A model generated the notes under the pieces. It worked only from the letters and a program-made list of their open reading frames with translations. It did no database searches and had not been told where the DNA came from. From Listeria grayi DSM 20601 (GTDB taxonomy: Bacteria > Bacillota > Bacilli > Lactobacillales > Listeriaceae), in contig NZ_GL538352.1 in NCBI RefSeq assembly GCF_000148995.1, positions 496,001 through 560,000 on the forward strand: a DNA stretch of 64,000 nt, given 5' to 3'. Of this stretch, positions 43,375 through 53,392 are shown one piece after another (the first letter of the stretch is position 1; every line of letters begins with the position of its first letter). The position numbers were made by a program, and so were the translations under genes.

Positions 43375-44616
43375 ATGGCAGATCTAAACAAACAAGGCAG
43401 GTCAGCTCGGCAGGCTGCTCGGCGTCTGGCAGCTGCTACTAGAAGCGAAAAAGATGAAGTGCTATTGGCACTGAGTCGAAATATCGTAAAAGCAGAAAGA
43501 GACATACTGGCGGCGAATGCCAAGGATCTGGAAGCTGCAAAGGCAAATGGTATGTCCGCGTCGATGCAGGATCGATTACTGCTTGATCACGCTCGGCTAG
43601 AGAGCATTGCACAAGGGGTACGTGATGTGGCTGCATTGCCCGATCCAATCGGCGAAGTAGATCGAATGTGGAAACCGGAGAATGGTTTGACGATCGGCAA
43701 AGAACGGGTACCACTCGGTGTTATCGGTATTATCTTTGAGTCGCGCCCAAATGTGACGGTCGATGCCGCTGTTTTATGCTTCAAATCAGGAAATGCCGTG
43801 ATTTTAAAAGGCGGTAGCGATGCATATCGATCCAACTCAGCGCTTATTCAAGTCATCCAAGCCACCCTTCAAACATACGGATTTCCCGTCGAAGCTATCC
43901 AGCTGGCAGATGCTTCCAGAGAGACTGCTCAAGAAATGATGCGCTTGAATGGTCTCATCGATGTGCTGATCCCAAGAGGCGGTGCGAATTTGATTAGAAC
44001 GGTCGTTGAGAATGCTACCGTACCCGTTATTGAGACGGGCAGTGGCAATTGTCATATCTACGTGGATAAGGAAGCAGATATCGATATGGCAGTTTCGATA
44101 GTAGTTAGTGCCAAATGTTCTAGACCCTCTGTTTGCAACGCCTGCGAAACCGTGGTCGTCCATGAAGCCGTAGCTGCTGAGTTTTTGCCTAAAATGGAAG
44201 CGCTGATGCAGGAAAAGCAAGTAGAACTCCGCGCAGACAAAGCTGCTCGCCATTATCTCAAAACGGCTGTCGCAGCAACGACAGAAGATTATGCTGCCGA
44301 ATTTTCCGATTTGATTCTTGCAGTTAAAACTGTGGATTCATTGGATGAAGCAATCGAGCATATCAATCTTTATAGTACGGGACACTCCGAATCGATTATT
44401 ACCCGTGATTATTTTACAGGCCGGATCTTTCATCGCGAAATCGATTCTGCTGCTGTTTATATCAATGCTTCGACGCGCTTTACAGATGGTTTTGAATTTG
44501 GTTTTGGAGCAGAGATCGGCATCAGTACACAAAAACTACATGCTCGCGGTCCGATGGGACTGGCGGAACTGACTTCTACCAAATATATCATCTTTGGAGA
44601 AGGCCAAACGAAATAA
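43375..44616 (+). CDS. proA: Gamma-glutamyl phosphate reductase
   Basis: A 413-residue aldehyde-dehydrogenase-fold enzyme of usual length: [47 protein letters not shown], the catalytic cysteine region [14 protein letters not shown], and [22 protein letters not shown]. It reduces gamma-glutamyl phosphate to glutamate semialdehyde, which cyclises on the way to proline. The AGGCGA site overlaps the end of proB, supporting translational coupling. Confidence 0.95.
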   Translation: MADLNKQGRSARQAARRLAAATRSEKDEVLLALSRNIVKAERDILAANAKDLEAAKANGMSASMQDRLLLDHARLESIAQGVRDVAALPDPIGEVDRMWKPENGLTIGKERVPLGVIGIIFESRPNVTVDAAVLCFKSGNAVILKGGSDAYRSNSALIQVIQATLQTYGFPVEAIQLADASRETAQEMMRLNGLIDVLIPRGGANLIRTVVENATVPVIETGSGNCHIYVDKEADIDMAVSIVVSAKCSRPSVCNACETVVVHEAVAAEFLPKMEALMQEKQVELRADKAARHYLKTAVAATTEDYAAEFSDLILAVKTVDSLDEAIEHINLYSTGHSESIITRDYFTGRIFHREIDSAAVYINASTRFTDGFEFGFGAEIGISTQKLHARGPMGLAELTSTKYIIFGEGQTK

Positions 44617-44701
44617 TAGTACTTTGATGAAATATTGATGGTGAAACATGCAAATCAAAAAAATGTTTCCATTACTTTCAGCGATGGGCAGCTTGCCAGT
44701 C

Positions 44702-44728
44702 AAACGATGAAGTTGATCGTTTTTCTTC
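44702..44728 (+). terminator. Terminator after proBA
   Basis: AAACGAT pairs with ATCGTTT around a seven-base loop, followed by a T-rich stretch. Confidence 0.65.
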
Positions 44729-44753
44729 AAGTTGCTCATTTTTGTGCGGATGC

Positions 44754-44782
44754 TTGACAAGGTGTTTTTTATCCCATAGAAT
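44754..44782 (+). promoter_or_regulatory. Promoter of the ysoA-like gene
   Basis: Perfect TTGACA (44754-44759), a 17-base spacer and TAGAAT (44777-44782), 33 bases before the start. Confidence 0.7.
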
Positions 44783-44814
44783 AAAGCGAATCAAGCTCAA
44801 GGGAGTTCTGTAGA

Positions 44815-45750
44815 ATGGATGAAAATAGAAGGTTTCCCACGATCGTAATGAAATTTGCAGATGGTCATAGTGATACGCTATCTGAAGCAGAATATGACAA
44901 AGTTGGGATCTACCTAGAAGATAATTATTACCATGATCCGAGTTCTGAAGCTCTGACGTATTTGCTGATCCGTTACTATAATGAAAGAAAGCACTATCTC
45001 GATGCCAAAGAGATCGGCCAAGCTTTTTTAACAGATAATGGTTACAGTAAGGCGGTATTGGGAGAATTATCAACCACATACTTAGCGACTGACGAAATGG
45101 ATACTTATTTTACATTAGTACGAAAATACGTGGCCGAAGAAAAAATCGTCCAAGCGGAGCAGGCGACCGTAATTCCTTTTCCCCGCAAGAGATTGACCGC
45201 TAGTAGTGAGGAAATGTATTCCTCTTTTCTGGATTGGAATATTGCCGAACAATTGCAATTTCTACAAAATGTTCGTTTTGAAAAAATAGATTCGTACATT
45301 GCGGATTTTCGGCTGCTCTTAAAGACAGAGACCATTTCCCCCTTTGTACAGTCGATTATTTTTGAGATCTTACAGGAAAACCATATCGATGAAAATATAA
45401 CCGTGCAAAAACTGGGGCGTCAAGCGGTTTTCAATCCAGTGAAAACACCGATCATGGAAGAAAATCCATTTATCCAGACATTCTTTTCCATTTTAAAAGA
45501 AAGTTTGGAAAATGATAATCCGAGTTTGCTGATGCAGGTGACGGACATCGTGCAGCAGCATTTATTCCTGCTCTATCCATTTTCACTCGAACCGGAAGAA
45601 CCCACATTATGGGCACAAGCCTATTATAATTGGATCTCGACTATGTATCATACGCAGCCAATTAAACGGATTGCCGAAACGGAAGAATTGGAACGAGCGC
45701 AGCAATTTATCGAACAATTAGAAGAAGCGCAGCAAAAAAATCTCTCATAA
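44815..45750 (+). CDS. TPR-like protein related to Bacillus YsoA
   Basis: A 311-residue all-helical cytoplasmic protein. Helical pairs such as TYLLIRYYNERKHYLDAKEIGQAF suggest tetratricopeptide-like repeats, but the repeats are degenerate. Its place directly upstream of tig matches Bacillus ysoA, a TPR-repeat protein of unknown function; identification rests mainly on that synteny. Own promoter; tig follows after 123 bases. Confidence 0.7.
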   Translation: MDENRRFPTIVMKFADGHSDTLSEAEYDKVGIYLEDNYYHDPSSEALTYLLIRYYNERKHYLDAKEIGQAFLTDNGYSKAVLGELSTTYLATDEMDTYFTLVRKYVAEEKIVQAEQATVIPFPRKRLTASSEEMYSSFLDWNIAEQLQFLQNVRFEKIDSYIADFRLLLKTETISPFVQSIIFEILQENHIDENITVQKLGRQAVFNPVKTPIMEENPFIQTFFSILKESLENDNPSLLMQVTDIVQQHLFLLYPFSLEPEEPTLWAQAYYNWISTMYHTQPIKRIAETEELERAQQFIEQLEEAQQKNLS

Positions 45751-45873
45751 TGATCTTCCTAGTTTTCAGCTATCAAAATCTGTGTTATTATAAACTAGTA
45801 TGGCTAAGTGAGGTCATGAGAAAAGAAAGATGCTTAAAAATTGAATTTAATAGATGATGGAGGGAATTGTACC

Positions 45874-47160
45874 ATGTCAGTGAAATGGGAAAAAAAAGAA
45901 GGTAACGTGGGTACACTTACTTTTGAAATTGAACAAAGCAAAATCAAAGAAGGTTTAGACAAAGCGTTTGTTAAAGTACGCAAAACTTTGAATGTACCTG
46001 GATTCCGTAAAGGAAAAGTACCGCGTCAAATCTTCAACCAACGTTTTGGTGAAGAAGCACTTTATCAAGATGCTTTAGATATATTGTTACCTGAAGTATA
46101 CTCCGATGCAGTAGACGAAGCTGGTATCGATCCTGTTGATACACCACAAGTAAACGTGGAATCAATGGAAAAAGATCAAACTTGGGTTCTTTCTGCAGAA
46201 GTTACTGTGAAACCTGAAGTGAAACTTGGCGATTATAAAGGCTTAGAAGTAGAAAAACGCGATCCAGCATTGACAGATGAAGAAGTGGACGCAGAACTTA
46301 AAAGCATGCAAGAACGTCAAGCAGAACTTGTGATCAAAGAAGACGCTGCAACTGATGGCGACACTGTCGTTTTAGACTTTGAAGGATTCAAAGACGGCGA
46401 ACCATTTGAAGGCGGAAAAGCGGAAAACCATTCGTTAGAAATCGGTTCCGGCCAATTTATCCCAGGTTTTGAAGAACAATTAGTTGGTCTTAAAGCTGAC
46501 GATGAAAAAGAAATCACGGTTACTTTCCCAGAAGAATACCATGCGGAGGACCTAGCTGGTCAAGAAGCAGTTTTCAAAGTGAAAGTACACGAAGTAAAAA
46601 CAAAAGAAGTTCCTGAATTAGATGATGAATTAGCAAAAGATATCGACGAAGAAGTAGAATCTTTAGCTGAATTAAAAGAAAAAGTAACAAAACGTCTGCA
46701 AGAAGCAAAAGAAGACAGCGTAAAACAAGCGAAACAAGACGAAGTTGTTGCAAAAGCTGTGGAAAATGCAGAAGTGGAGATCCCTCATTCGATGATCCAT
46801 CATGAAGCAGATCACTTGATGAGCCACTTCACTCAAGATCTTCAAGCTCAAGGATTAACGCCTGAATTGTACTACCAATTCACTGGTCAAACTGCTGAAG
46901 GCATGCACGATCAAATGGAACAAGATGCTGAAAAACGCGTTAAAATGAATCTTGTTTTAGAAGCGATCGCAGAAGCAGAAGGTATCGAACCAGCAGAAGC
47001 AGAAATCGATGAAGAAGTTTCCACACTAGCTGAAAACTATAATATGGAAAAAGATGCTGTTCGTGCTGCATTAGGCGACTTAAAAGAACTTAAAGCAGAT
47101 CTTAAAATCCGCAAAGCAATCGAAGTGCTAGTTGATAGCGCGAAAGAAGTTGCGAAGTAA
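45874..47160 (+). CDS. tig: Trigger factor
   Basis: A 428-residue ribosome-associated chaperone: N-terminal ribosome-binding domain with the signature [14 protein letters not shown], a central FKBP-type prolyl isomerase domain ([34 protein letters not shown]) and a long helical substrate-cradling C-terminal domain. It binds nascent chains at the exit tunnel. The ATG at 45874 follows GGAGGG; an upstream in-frame start is unlikely. Upstream of clpX as in Bacillus. Confidence 0.95.
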   Translation: MSVKWEKKEGNVGTLTFEIEQSKIKEGLDKAFVKVRKTLNVPGFRKGKVPRQIFNQRFGEEALYQDALDILLPEVYSDAVDEAGIDPVDTPQVNVESMEKDQTWVLSAEVTVKPEVKLGDYKGLEVEKRDPALTDEEVDAELKSMQERQAELVIKEDAATDGDTVVLDFEGFKDGEPFEGGKAENHSLEIGSGQFIPGFEEQLVGLKADDEKEITVTFPEEYHAEDLAGQEAVFKVKVHEVKTKEVPELDDELAKDIDEEVESLAELKEKVTKRLQEAKEDSVKQAKQDEVVAKAVENAEVEIPHSMIHHEADHLMSHFTQDLQAQGLTPELYYQFTGQTAEGMHDQMEQDAEKRVKMNLVLEAIAEAEGIEPAEAEIDEEVSTLAENYNMEKDAVRAALGDLKELKADLKIRKAIEVLVDSAKEVAK

Positions 47161-47186
47161 AGCGAGATCTGGCGCTAATGAATAAT

Positions 47187-47223
47187 AAGAGCAGGGCATG
47201 AGTTCAACTTATGCCCTGTTTTC
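47187..47223 (+). terminator. Terminator after tig
   Basis: AGCAGGGCAT pairs with ATGCCCTGTTTT with a short imperfect inner stem and loop. It separates tig from clpX. Confidence 0.8.
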
Positions 47224-47319
47224 CTTAGTACAGATGATTAGTATTTTGAAAGAAGACATGCTATCATAATGAAATAAACAACAAAGAATCGCTAGTTTAG
47301 AAGTGGAGGGGTGAAAGTC

Positions 47320-48576
47320 TTGTTTAAATTTAATGATGAAAAAGGTCAGCTAAAATGTTCTTTCTGCGGCAAAACGCAAGAACAGGTTCGTAAGTTAGTA
47401 GCAGGACCAGGTGTATATATTTGTGACGAATGTATCGAATTATGCAACGAAATAATTGAAGAAGAGCTAGGAACATCTGAATTCGTAGATTTTGGTGAAG
47501 TGCCAAAACCACAAGAAATCAGAAATATCCTTAGCGAATATGTCATTGGTCAAGAACGTGCGAAAAAAGCATTGTCGGTAGCGGTCTATAACCACTATAA
47601 GCGCGTGAACGGTCTTGGTTCCGAAGATGAAGTAGAGCTTTCTAAAAGTAATATCTGTCTGATCGGTCCGACTGGTAGCGGGAAAACCTTGCTTGCCCAA
47701 ACGTTGGCACGTATTTTGAATGTTCCATTTGCGATCGCGGATGCAACTTCGCTTACAGAAGCTGGATATGTGGGGGAAGATGTAGAAAACATCTTGCTTA
47801 AACTCATCCAAGCTGCTGATTTCGATGTTGAAAAAGCGGAGAAGGGCATTATCTATATCGATGAGATCGATAAAGTAGCACGTAAATCCGAAAACCCTTC
47901 TATCACAAGAGATGTCTCTGGTGAAGGCGTTCAGCAAGCATTGCTGAAAATTTTAGAAGGAACGGTTGCAAGTGTTCCACCTCAAGGAGGAAGAAAACAC
48001 CCGCAACAAGAATTTATCCAAATCGATACAAGCAACATTCTTTTCATTGTCGGCGGTGCTTTTGACGGTATAGAACAAATCGTCAAAAATCGCATGGGTG
48101 AAAAAGTGATCGGTTTTGGTAGTGATAACCAAAGATTGAAAGAAGACGAAACGTATTTATCGAAAGTCGTTCCAGAAGATCTGCTTCGCTTTGGACTGAT
48201 CCCAGAGTTCATCGGTCGTCTTCCAGTTATTGCGACATTGGAACAATTGGATGAAGAAGCCTTAGTGTCGATTTTGACAGAACCAAAGAACGCGCTTGTG
48301 AAACAATACGTGAAGATGTTGGAACTAGATGACGTAACACTCGAATTTGAGCCAGAAGCACTAAAAGCGATCGCGAAAGAAGCAATCGCTAGAAAAACAG
48401 GAGCACGTGGCCTTCGTTCTATCATTGAGAAATTGATGCTAGAAGTGATGTTCGAGATCCCTTCTCGTGATGATATCAAGAAATGTGTCATCACCAAAGA
48501 AGCAGTCGAAGGAAACCAAGAACCGCAAGTCGAATTAGCGGATGGTTCTGTGATTCCGATCAAAACTTCCGCTTAA
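47320..48576 (+). CDS. clpX: ATP-dependent Clp protease ATPase subunit ClpX
   Basis: A 418-residue AAA+ unfoldase: N-terminal C4 zinc finger (CSFCG and CDECIELC), Walker [10 protein letters not shown], pore loop AGYVGEDV, Walker [13 protein letters not shown], the IGF loop (VIGFG) for docking to ClpP, and sensor-2 TGARGLRSI. It delivers substrates to ClpP. The TTG at 47320 gives the conserved [11 protein letters not shown] terminus and lies behind GGAGGGG; an in-frame GTG at 47311 overlaps that site. Strong terminator after the stop. Confidence 0.95.
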   Translation: MFKFNDEKGQLKCSFCGKTQEQVRKLVAGPGVYICDECIELCNEIIEEELGTSEFVDFGEVPKPQEIRNILSEYVIGQERAKKALSVAVYNHYKRVNGLGSEDEVELSKSNICLIGPTGSGKTLLAQTLARILNVPFAIADATSLTEAGYVGEDVENILLKLIQAADFDVEKAEKGIIYIDEIDKVARKSENPSITRDVSGEGVQQALLKILEGTVASVPPQGGRKHPQQEFIQIDTSNILFIVGGAFDGIEQIVKNRMGEKVIGFGSDNQRLKEDETYLSKVVPEDLLRFGLIPEFIGRLPVIATLEQLDEEALVSILTEPKNALVKQYVKMLELDDVTLEFEPEALKAIAKEAIARKTGARGLRSIIEKLMLEVMFEIPSRDDIKKCVITKEAVEGNQEPQVELADGSVIPIKTSA

Positions 48577-48582
48577 AACAAA

Positions 48583-48627
48583 AAATGACAAAATTCTGCT
48601 TTATGGCAGAATTTTGTCATTTTTTAT
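48583..48627 (+). terminator. Terminator after clpX
   Basis: AAATGACAAAATTCTGC pairs perfectly with GCAGAATTTTGTCATTT around a six-base loop, followed by Ts. Confidence 0.93.
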
Positions 48628-48666
48628 GTATATGTAATTTTTTATATAATTTGCATGTTTTAAGTA

Positions 48667-48694
48667 TTCCATAAGGTAGCAATCATGGTATACT
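48667..48694 (+). promoter_or_regulatory. Candidate promoter of sipX
   Basis: TTCCAT (48667-48672), a 16-base spacer and TATACT (48689-48694), 33 bases before sipX. Confidence 0.5.
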
Positions 48695-48726
48695 TTATAG
48701 CATAATTGTTAGAAAGGAATAATTGT

Positions 48727-49287
48727 ATGGCAAAATCTAAAAAAACTGAATCAACAGCAGCGAATATATGGAGCTGGGTAAAAGTCATCGTCATTGCTGT
48801 AATCATTGCTGCCGGAGTTCGATATTTCCTTATCTCACCGGTAACTGTCAACGGACACTCGATGGATCCAACGTTACATGATGGCGAACACCTTTTTATC
48901 AATAAAGTAACAAAACCTAAACGTTTTGATATTATTGTATTTCCTGCACCGGATGATACCAAAGAAGAATATATCAAGCGTGTGATCGGCCTTCCTGGAG
49001 ATGAAATCGAGTATAAGGCAGATCAACTTTATATTAATGGCAAAAAATATCCGGAAAAATATCTGGATTCGGAAAAAGAAGAATTGGCTGGCGGCTTTTT
49101 AACGACGATCAGCAATAAAGAGAACTTCACGATGGAAGATATACCAGGAAGTAGTGGCATGACGGTGCCAAAAGGACAGCTATTTGTACTTGGCGATAAT
49201 CGTGCTATCAGTAAAGACAGCCGTTATATCGGCTTCATTAAGCAGAAAAATGTCTTGGGGAAAGTGATTTTCTTTAAGAAGAGATAA
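48727..49287 (+). CDS. sipX: Type I signal peptidase (first of three)
   Basis: A 186-residue Gram-positive-type signal peptidase: an N-terminal cytoplasmic segment, one transmembrane helix (VIVIAVIIAAGVRYFLI), catalytic Ser in VNGHSMDPTL, catalytic Lys in EEYIKRVIGLPGDE and box E LFVLGDNRAISKDSR. It cleaves secreted preproteins on the outer membrane face. ATG at 48727 behind AAAGGAA. The tandem of three paralogues is characteristic of Listeria. Confidence 0.92.
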   Translation: MAKSKKTESTAANIWSWVKVIVIAVIIAAGVRYFLISPVTVNGHSMDPTLHDGEHLFINKVTKPKRFDIIVFPAPDDTKEEYIKRVIGLPGDEIEYKADQLYINGKKYPEKYLDSEKEELAGGFLTTISNKENFTMEDIPGSSGMTVPKGQLFVLGDNRAISKDSRYIGFIKQKNVLGKVIFFKKR

Positions 49288-49315
49288 GAATGACCGTTTG
49301 GAAAGGAAGAAATAG

Positions 49316-49855
49316 ATGCGCATAACAACAAATAGACGGCCTTTTCTACGTGGTTTATTTAGCTGGCTTATTATGCTAATGATCGCATTTGTGCTTGCCT
49401 TACTACTTAGAATGTATGTGCTCGCGCCAGTTAAAGTTGACGGCAGTTCCATGTTGCCGACTTATCACAATGGAGAACGTCTCTTTATTGAAAAATTGTC
49501 AAAACCGAAGCGCTTTGATGTCATCGTTTTTAATGAGCCGTCCGCATTTGGGAAGAATGGCCACTTTATCAAACGAGTCATCGGTTTGCCGGGCGATGCC
49601 CTTCGATTTGAAAATGGTGATCTATATGTGAATGACAAGATGTATAAAGAGCCATATTTGAAAAAAGGAACAAAGACGACCATTAGCCCTGATCGCCTTG
49701 AGACCACGTTTAGCTTGCAACAGGTCACTGGCGAAAGCAAGGTTCCTCCTCACAAGTACTTTGTATTGGGGGATAACCGCAGCGGCAGTTCAGACAGCCG
49801 GGTGTTCAGTTTTATTGATGCTACAGATATCAACGGGAAAATAATTCAATTTTAA
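49316..49855 (+). CDS. sipY: Type I signal peptidase (second of three)
   Basis: A 179-residue paralogue of the preceding gene with one N-terminal helix (FSWLIMLMIAFVLALLLRMY), Ser in VDGSSMLPTY, Lys in GHFIKRVIGLPGDA and YFVLGDNRSGSSDSR. All catalytic positions are intact. GGAAAGGAAG precedes the ATG, 28 bases after sipX, so these two are likely cotranscribed. A perfect inverted repeat follows. Confidence 0.92.
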   Translation: MRITTNRRPFLRGLFSWLIMLMIAFVLALLLRMYVLAPVKVDGSSMLPTYHNGERLFIEKLSKPKRFDVIVFNEPSAFGKNGHFIKRVIGLPGDALRFENGDLYVNDKMYKEPYLKKGTKTTISPDRLETTFSLQQVTGESKVPPHKYFVLGDNRSGSSDSRVFSFIDATDINGKIIQF

Positions 49856-49895
49856 TAGACAAATCCGCGAAGGAATTTCGCGGATTTGTCTATTA
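49854..49895 (+). terminator. Perfect inverted repeat between sipY and sipZ
   Basis: The 18-base arm from AATAGACAAATCCGCGAA is exactly complementary to its partner across a four- to five-base loop. The 3' side has interrupted Ts (TTTGTCTATT), so it may be a terminator or a processing signal. It suggests sipZ is expressed separately, with TATAAT near 49914 as a possible -10. Confidence 0.7.
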
Positions 49896-49959
49896 AATGG
49901 GCTCTATTTCGTTTATAATGAAAGAGATAAGAGATAGAGGTTGAGAGCGAGGGTGTCAG

Positions 49960-50502
49960 ATGAAAGAGAAAAATTTAAAGCGGTTGTGGTCGTGGATCTG
50001 GGCTGCCGTTATTGCCATACTCCTTGCAACCATTATTCGTTTTTATTTATTTGTGCCTATTTTTGTAGACGGGATCTCGATGATGCCGTCGCTTCATAAT
50101 GATGATCGCGTCATTATCAATCGATTTGCCAATATCGACCGCTTTGATGTGATCGTTTTTCGTGAAAATGATGGAACAGAATATATTAAACGTGTGATCG
50201 GTCTGCCCGGTGATCATATCCGTTTCCATAACGATACGCTTTTTATCAATGGCAAAAAATACGAAGAGCCATATTTGAATCGGTATAAAGCAAAATTAAA
50301 AGATGGTAATCTAACTGATGATTATGATACTAAAAATCAGTTGAAAAATGGAAAAGTTGCGCAAGGTTCTTATTTTGTACTAGGGGACAACCGCCGGGCA
50401 AGTAAGGATAGCAGGATTTTGGGCGAGATTCCTGAAAGCAAGGTTATTGGCCGAGCGATCTTCAGCTACTGGCCGATCCAGAATGTAAAAATAATTAAAT
50501 GA
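49960..50502 (+). CDS. sipZ: Type I signal peptidase (third of three)
   Basis: A 180-residue paralogue: one N-terminal helix (IWAAVIAILLATIIRFYLFV), Ser in VDGISMMPSL, Lys in TEYIKRVIGLPGDH and YFVLGDNRRASKDSR. In L. monocytogenes SipZ is, from memory, the major signal peptidase for virulence factors; equivalence here is inferred from position. GAGGGTGTCAG upstream of ATG. rbgA follows after 14 bases. Confidence 0.92.
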   Translation: MKEKNLKRLWSWIWAAVIAILLATIIRFYLFVPIFVDGISMMPSLHNDDRVIINRFANIDRFDVIVFRENDGTEYIKRVIGLPGDHIRFHNDTLFINGKKYEEPYLNRYKAKLKDGNLTDDYDTKNQLKNGKVAQGSYFVLGDNRRASKDSRILGEIPESKVIGRAIFSYWPIQNVKIIK

Positions 50503-50516
50503 AATAGGAGTATGAT

Positions 50517-51386
50517 ATGACGATACAATGGTTCCCAGGTCACATGGCCAAAGCCAGAAGACAAGTGACGGAAAAATTAAAATTAGTAGATGTTATTTTT
50601 GAATTAGTGGATGCCAGATTGCCGCTTTCTTCTGCTAATCCAATGTTAGCAGAGATCATTCATCAAAAGAAAAGAGTCATTATTTTAAATAAAGCGGATC
50701 TTGCAGATGAAGTGAGAACAGCGGAGTGGATCGATTATTTCGCTGAACAAGGCTTATTAGCAGTGGCAGTGGATGCACAAGCCGGAAAAGGGATGCACAA
50801 AATCAGCCGCGCAGCAGAACTGCTGATGAAAGAGAAATTCGATAATTGGAAAACCAAAGGAATGAAGCCCAGAGCGATTCGGGCGATGATATTAGGTATT
50901 CCCAATGTTGGGAAATCCACACTGATCAATCGGTTAGCCAAGAAAAACATTGCCAGAACGGGCAATAAGCCGGGCGTCACCAAAGCGCAGCAATGGATAA
51001 AAGTGGAAAAAAGCTTAGAATTATTAGATACGCCGGGGATTTTATGGCCGAAATTTGAGGATCAATCTGTCGGGTTCAAACTGGCATTAACAGGTGCCAT
51101 TAAAGATGATCTCTTACAAATGGAAGATATTGCTTCTTTTGCCGCTGAGTTTTTCCGCAAAAACTATCCAGAACGTCTGCTCCATTATTTAGAGAATGAT
51201 ACGATCCCGGAAACGAGTCTTGAATTCTTAGGAATGATCGCGGAGAAAAAACGACTCTTTGACCGTTATCAAGACCCGGACTATGATCGTGCCGCCGAAA
51301 CATTTATTCGCGATATACGCACTCAAAAATTAGGTCGAATAACTTTAGATGATCCGCATGAGAGCAATGATGGAGAAGAACAATGA
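50517..51386 (+). CDS. rbgA: Ribosome biogenesis GTPase A
   Basis: A 289-residue circularly permuted GTPase (YlqF/RbgA): [12 protein letters not shown] at the N terminus, G4 ILNKADLAD, then G1 [15 protein letters not shown] and G3 [11 protein letters not shown], with a helical C-terminal domain. It acts late in 50S subunit assembly. GGAG precedes the ATG. Overlaps rnhB by four bases. Confidence 0.95.
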   Translation: MTIQWFPGHMAKARRQVTEKLKLVDVIFELVDARLPLSSANPMLAEIIHQKKRVIILNKADLADEVRTAEWIDYFAEQGLLAVAVDAQAGKGMHKISRAAELLMKEKFDNWKTKGMKPRAIRAMILGIPNVGKSTLINRLAKKNIARTGNKPGVTKAQQWIKVEKSLELLDTPGILWPKFEDQSVGFKLALTGAIKDDLLQMEDIASFAAEFFRKNYPERLLHYLENDTIPETSLEFLGMIAEKKRLFDRYQDPDYDRAAETFIRDIRTQKLGRITLDDPHESNDGEEQ

Positions 51387-52162
51387 TAGAAAGTATTTCT
51401 ACAATCAAAGCAAAACTTGCTGAATTAGAATTTTCCATGCAATCTGATTACATCAAGCGGCTTCGCTCTGATTCACGTAAAGGTGTGCAACAAGTTATTC
51501 GCGCTTGGGAAAAGAAACAGCAGCAAGCGCAAGAAAGTCTTCTGAAATTACAAGAAATGAAACAATTTGAATCGGAATATCTAAAAGCAGGTTACTCGCG
51601 AATCGCCGGTGTCGATGAAGTTGGCAGAGGTCCGCTTGCAGGTCCGGTAGTTGCCGCTGCAGTGATCCTTCCGAATGATTTTTCGGTAACAGGCATCAAT
51701 GATTCTAAACAGCTCAGCGAGGAGAAACGCCAATATTATTATGATATTATCCGTGAACAAGCAGTAAGTATCGGTATTTCCATCCAATCTCATGAAGTGA
51801 TCGATCAAGTGAATATCTACGAAGCTACCAAATTAGCGATGGCAGAAGCTTTGGATAATCTGGATCCAGCTCCTGATTTTACTTTGATCGATGCAATGAA
51901 GTTGGGTTACTCCAAACAAGAATTAGCAATCATCAAGGGAGATACGAAAAGCATTTCTATTGCTGCTGCTTCGATCATTGCGAAAGTCACGCGTGATTCT
52001 TTGATGAAAGAAGCGGAACAACTATATCCGGGCTATGATTTTGCACATAATATGGGTTATGGCACGAAACTGCATTTGGCAGGATTGGATCAGCAAGGTG
52101 TTTGTCCGATTCACCGTTTGACATTTGCACCAGTCAAAGCAGCGAATTCGCGTTTTCAATAA
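51383..52162 (+). CDS. rnhB: Ribonuclease HII
   Basis: A 259-residue RNase HII: an N-terminal substrate-binding extension, then the conserved [22 protein letters not shown] (first catalytic Asp-Glu pair), [19 protein letters not shown] and [12 protein letters not shown]. It removes RNA from RNA-DNA hybrids and misincorporated ribonucleotides. Start overlaps the rbgA stop (ATGA). A terminator-like hairpin follows. Confidence 0.95.
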   Translation: MIESISTIKAKLAELEFSMQSDYIKRLRSDSRKGVQQVIRAWEKKQQQAQESLLKLQEMKQFESEYLKAGYSRIAGVDEVGRGPLAGPVVAAAVILPNDFSVTGINDSKQLSEEKRQYYYDIIREQAVSIGISIQSHEVIDQVNIYEATKLAMAEALDNLDPAPDFTLIDAMKLGYSKQELAIIKGDTKSISIAAASIIAKVTRDSLMKEAEQLYPGYDFAHNMGYGTKLHLAGLDQQGVCPIHRLTFAPVKAANSRFQ

Positions 52163-52194
52163 AAAACGCAGTCTATTTAATAGAAGAAAAAAGC

Positions 52195-52234
52195 AAAAAA
52201 AGTATTTCTCCATGGAGAAAACTTTTTTTTACGA
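52195..52234 (+). terminator. Terminator between rnhB and dprA
   Basis: AAAAGT-TTTCTCC pairs with GGAGAAA-ACTTTT (one bulged A, tiny loop), followed by eight Ts. Confidence 0.8.
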
Positions 52235-52319
52235 CAGAAAGGAGGGATTTGGTTTTTTTACAACCAGTCTCAAACCGCTTATACTGAGTTCATTACTTGT
52301 TAGAAAAGGAGTAGAGACT

Positions 52320-53180
52320 TTGAATCTAAGGGATAAACAAACTTGGCTGGAACTCGCTTACTGTCCCTCCGTCACAGCTAAGAAACGAGCACAGATATGG
52401 CAAAAAACAACGGAAGAAGAATTATCGGATATATCGCTCCGGCAATTCATTCAGCTTTTTTTTCAACCAACCAAAATAGAGCAATTAAAACAGGAATTAG
52501 CAGCAGCACCATCTCTTGCGAATGACAAAAATATACTTTTCATTGAAGAGGACACATATCCGTCCTTGCTCCGCGAAATCTATGAGCCTCCACCTATATT
52601 ATTTTATGAAGGTCAGTTATCCTTGCTAAAGGAAAAAGGTCTGGCAGTAGTGGGAGCTAGAAAAATGACGCCATATGGCAGCCATGCCACCGAACATATC
52701 ATAAAGGAACTGGTGGCATGTCCATTAACGATAATCAGCGGTCTAGCAGTGGGGATCGATGGTAAAGCGCACCATGCGGCACTGGATCATGGTGGGAATA
52801 CCATTGCAGTTTTAGGAAGTGGTCTTGCCAATATCTATCCCAAACAGCATCTGGAACTGGCGAGGCGAATTGCGGCAAAAGGCTTGTTGCTGACGGAACA
52901 TCATCCGAGTATCAAGGCTAACAGTTGGCATTTCCCCGAGCGTAATCGAATCATCAGTGGCTTGTCCAGGGGAACATTAGTGATCGAAGCAGCGACCAGT
53001 AGTGGTTCGCTAATCACGGCAAATTTGGCATTGGATCAAAATCGGCTCGTCTATGCCGTCCCCGGTAATATTTTTGACAAAGCCAGTAGTGGAACGAACC
53101 AGCTGATTGCAGAAGGGGCGATCGTGGTGCGACAAGCAACAGATATCCTTGAAACTTTTCCTACGTTTGAGCCTTTTTGA
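52320..53180 (+). CDS. dprA: DNA processing protein DprA
   Basis: A 286-residue RecA loader on incoming single-stranded DNA in competence. The Rossmann-like domain shows VVGARKMTPYGSHATE, IISGLAVGIDGKAHHAAL, TIAVLGSGLANIYPK, HFPERNRIISGLS and YAVPGN. The TTG at 52320 is chosen because AAAAGGAG lies seven bases upstream. An open frame extends upstream to 52125, but it runs through the terminator and has an implausible Lys/Arg-rich composition. Confidence 0.9.
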   Translation: MNLRDKQTWLELAYCPSVTAKKRAQIWQKTTEEELSDISLRQFIQLFFQPTKIEQLKQELAAAPSLANDKNILFIEEDTYPSLLREIYEPPPILFYEGQLSLLKEKGLAVVGARKMTPYGSHATEHIIKELVACPLTIISGLAVGIDGKAHHAALDHGGNTIAVLGSGLANIYPKQHLELARRIAAKGLLLTEHHPSIKANSWHFPERNRIISGLSRGTLVIEAATSSGSLITANLALDQNRLVYAVPGNIFDKASSGTNQLIAEGAIVVRQATDILETFPTFEPF

Positions 53181-53262
53181 TCTTTTCAAGTGTTTTAGCT
53201 TGTATTTCCCGAGATTTTCAGATAAGTTTGCTTCAGAGTGTTTTTATTTATTCAATTAAAGA

Positions 53263-53291
53263 TTGACAAACCTTTTGATAAAGGATAATAT
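53263..53291 (+). promoter_or_regulatory. Promoter of topA
   Basis: Perfect TTGACA (53263-53268), a 17-base spacer and TAATAT (53286-53291), about 100 bases before topA. Confidence 0.75.
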
Positions 53292-53392
53292 TTACAATTG
53301 AATTATGTGCACCAAAGAGAAGCAAATAAGAACATGAGGTAAAGTAAAGAGAATTACCCATGTTGTGGCCCAAATCGGGGAGGAATTTAATC

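Noticed and set aside
52125-52319. N-terminal extension of DprA upstream of 52320
   Set aside because: The segment overlaps rnhB and its terminator and lacks a ribosome site, while TTG at 52320 has a clear one.
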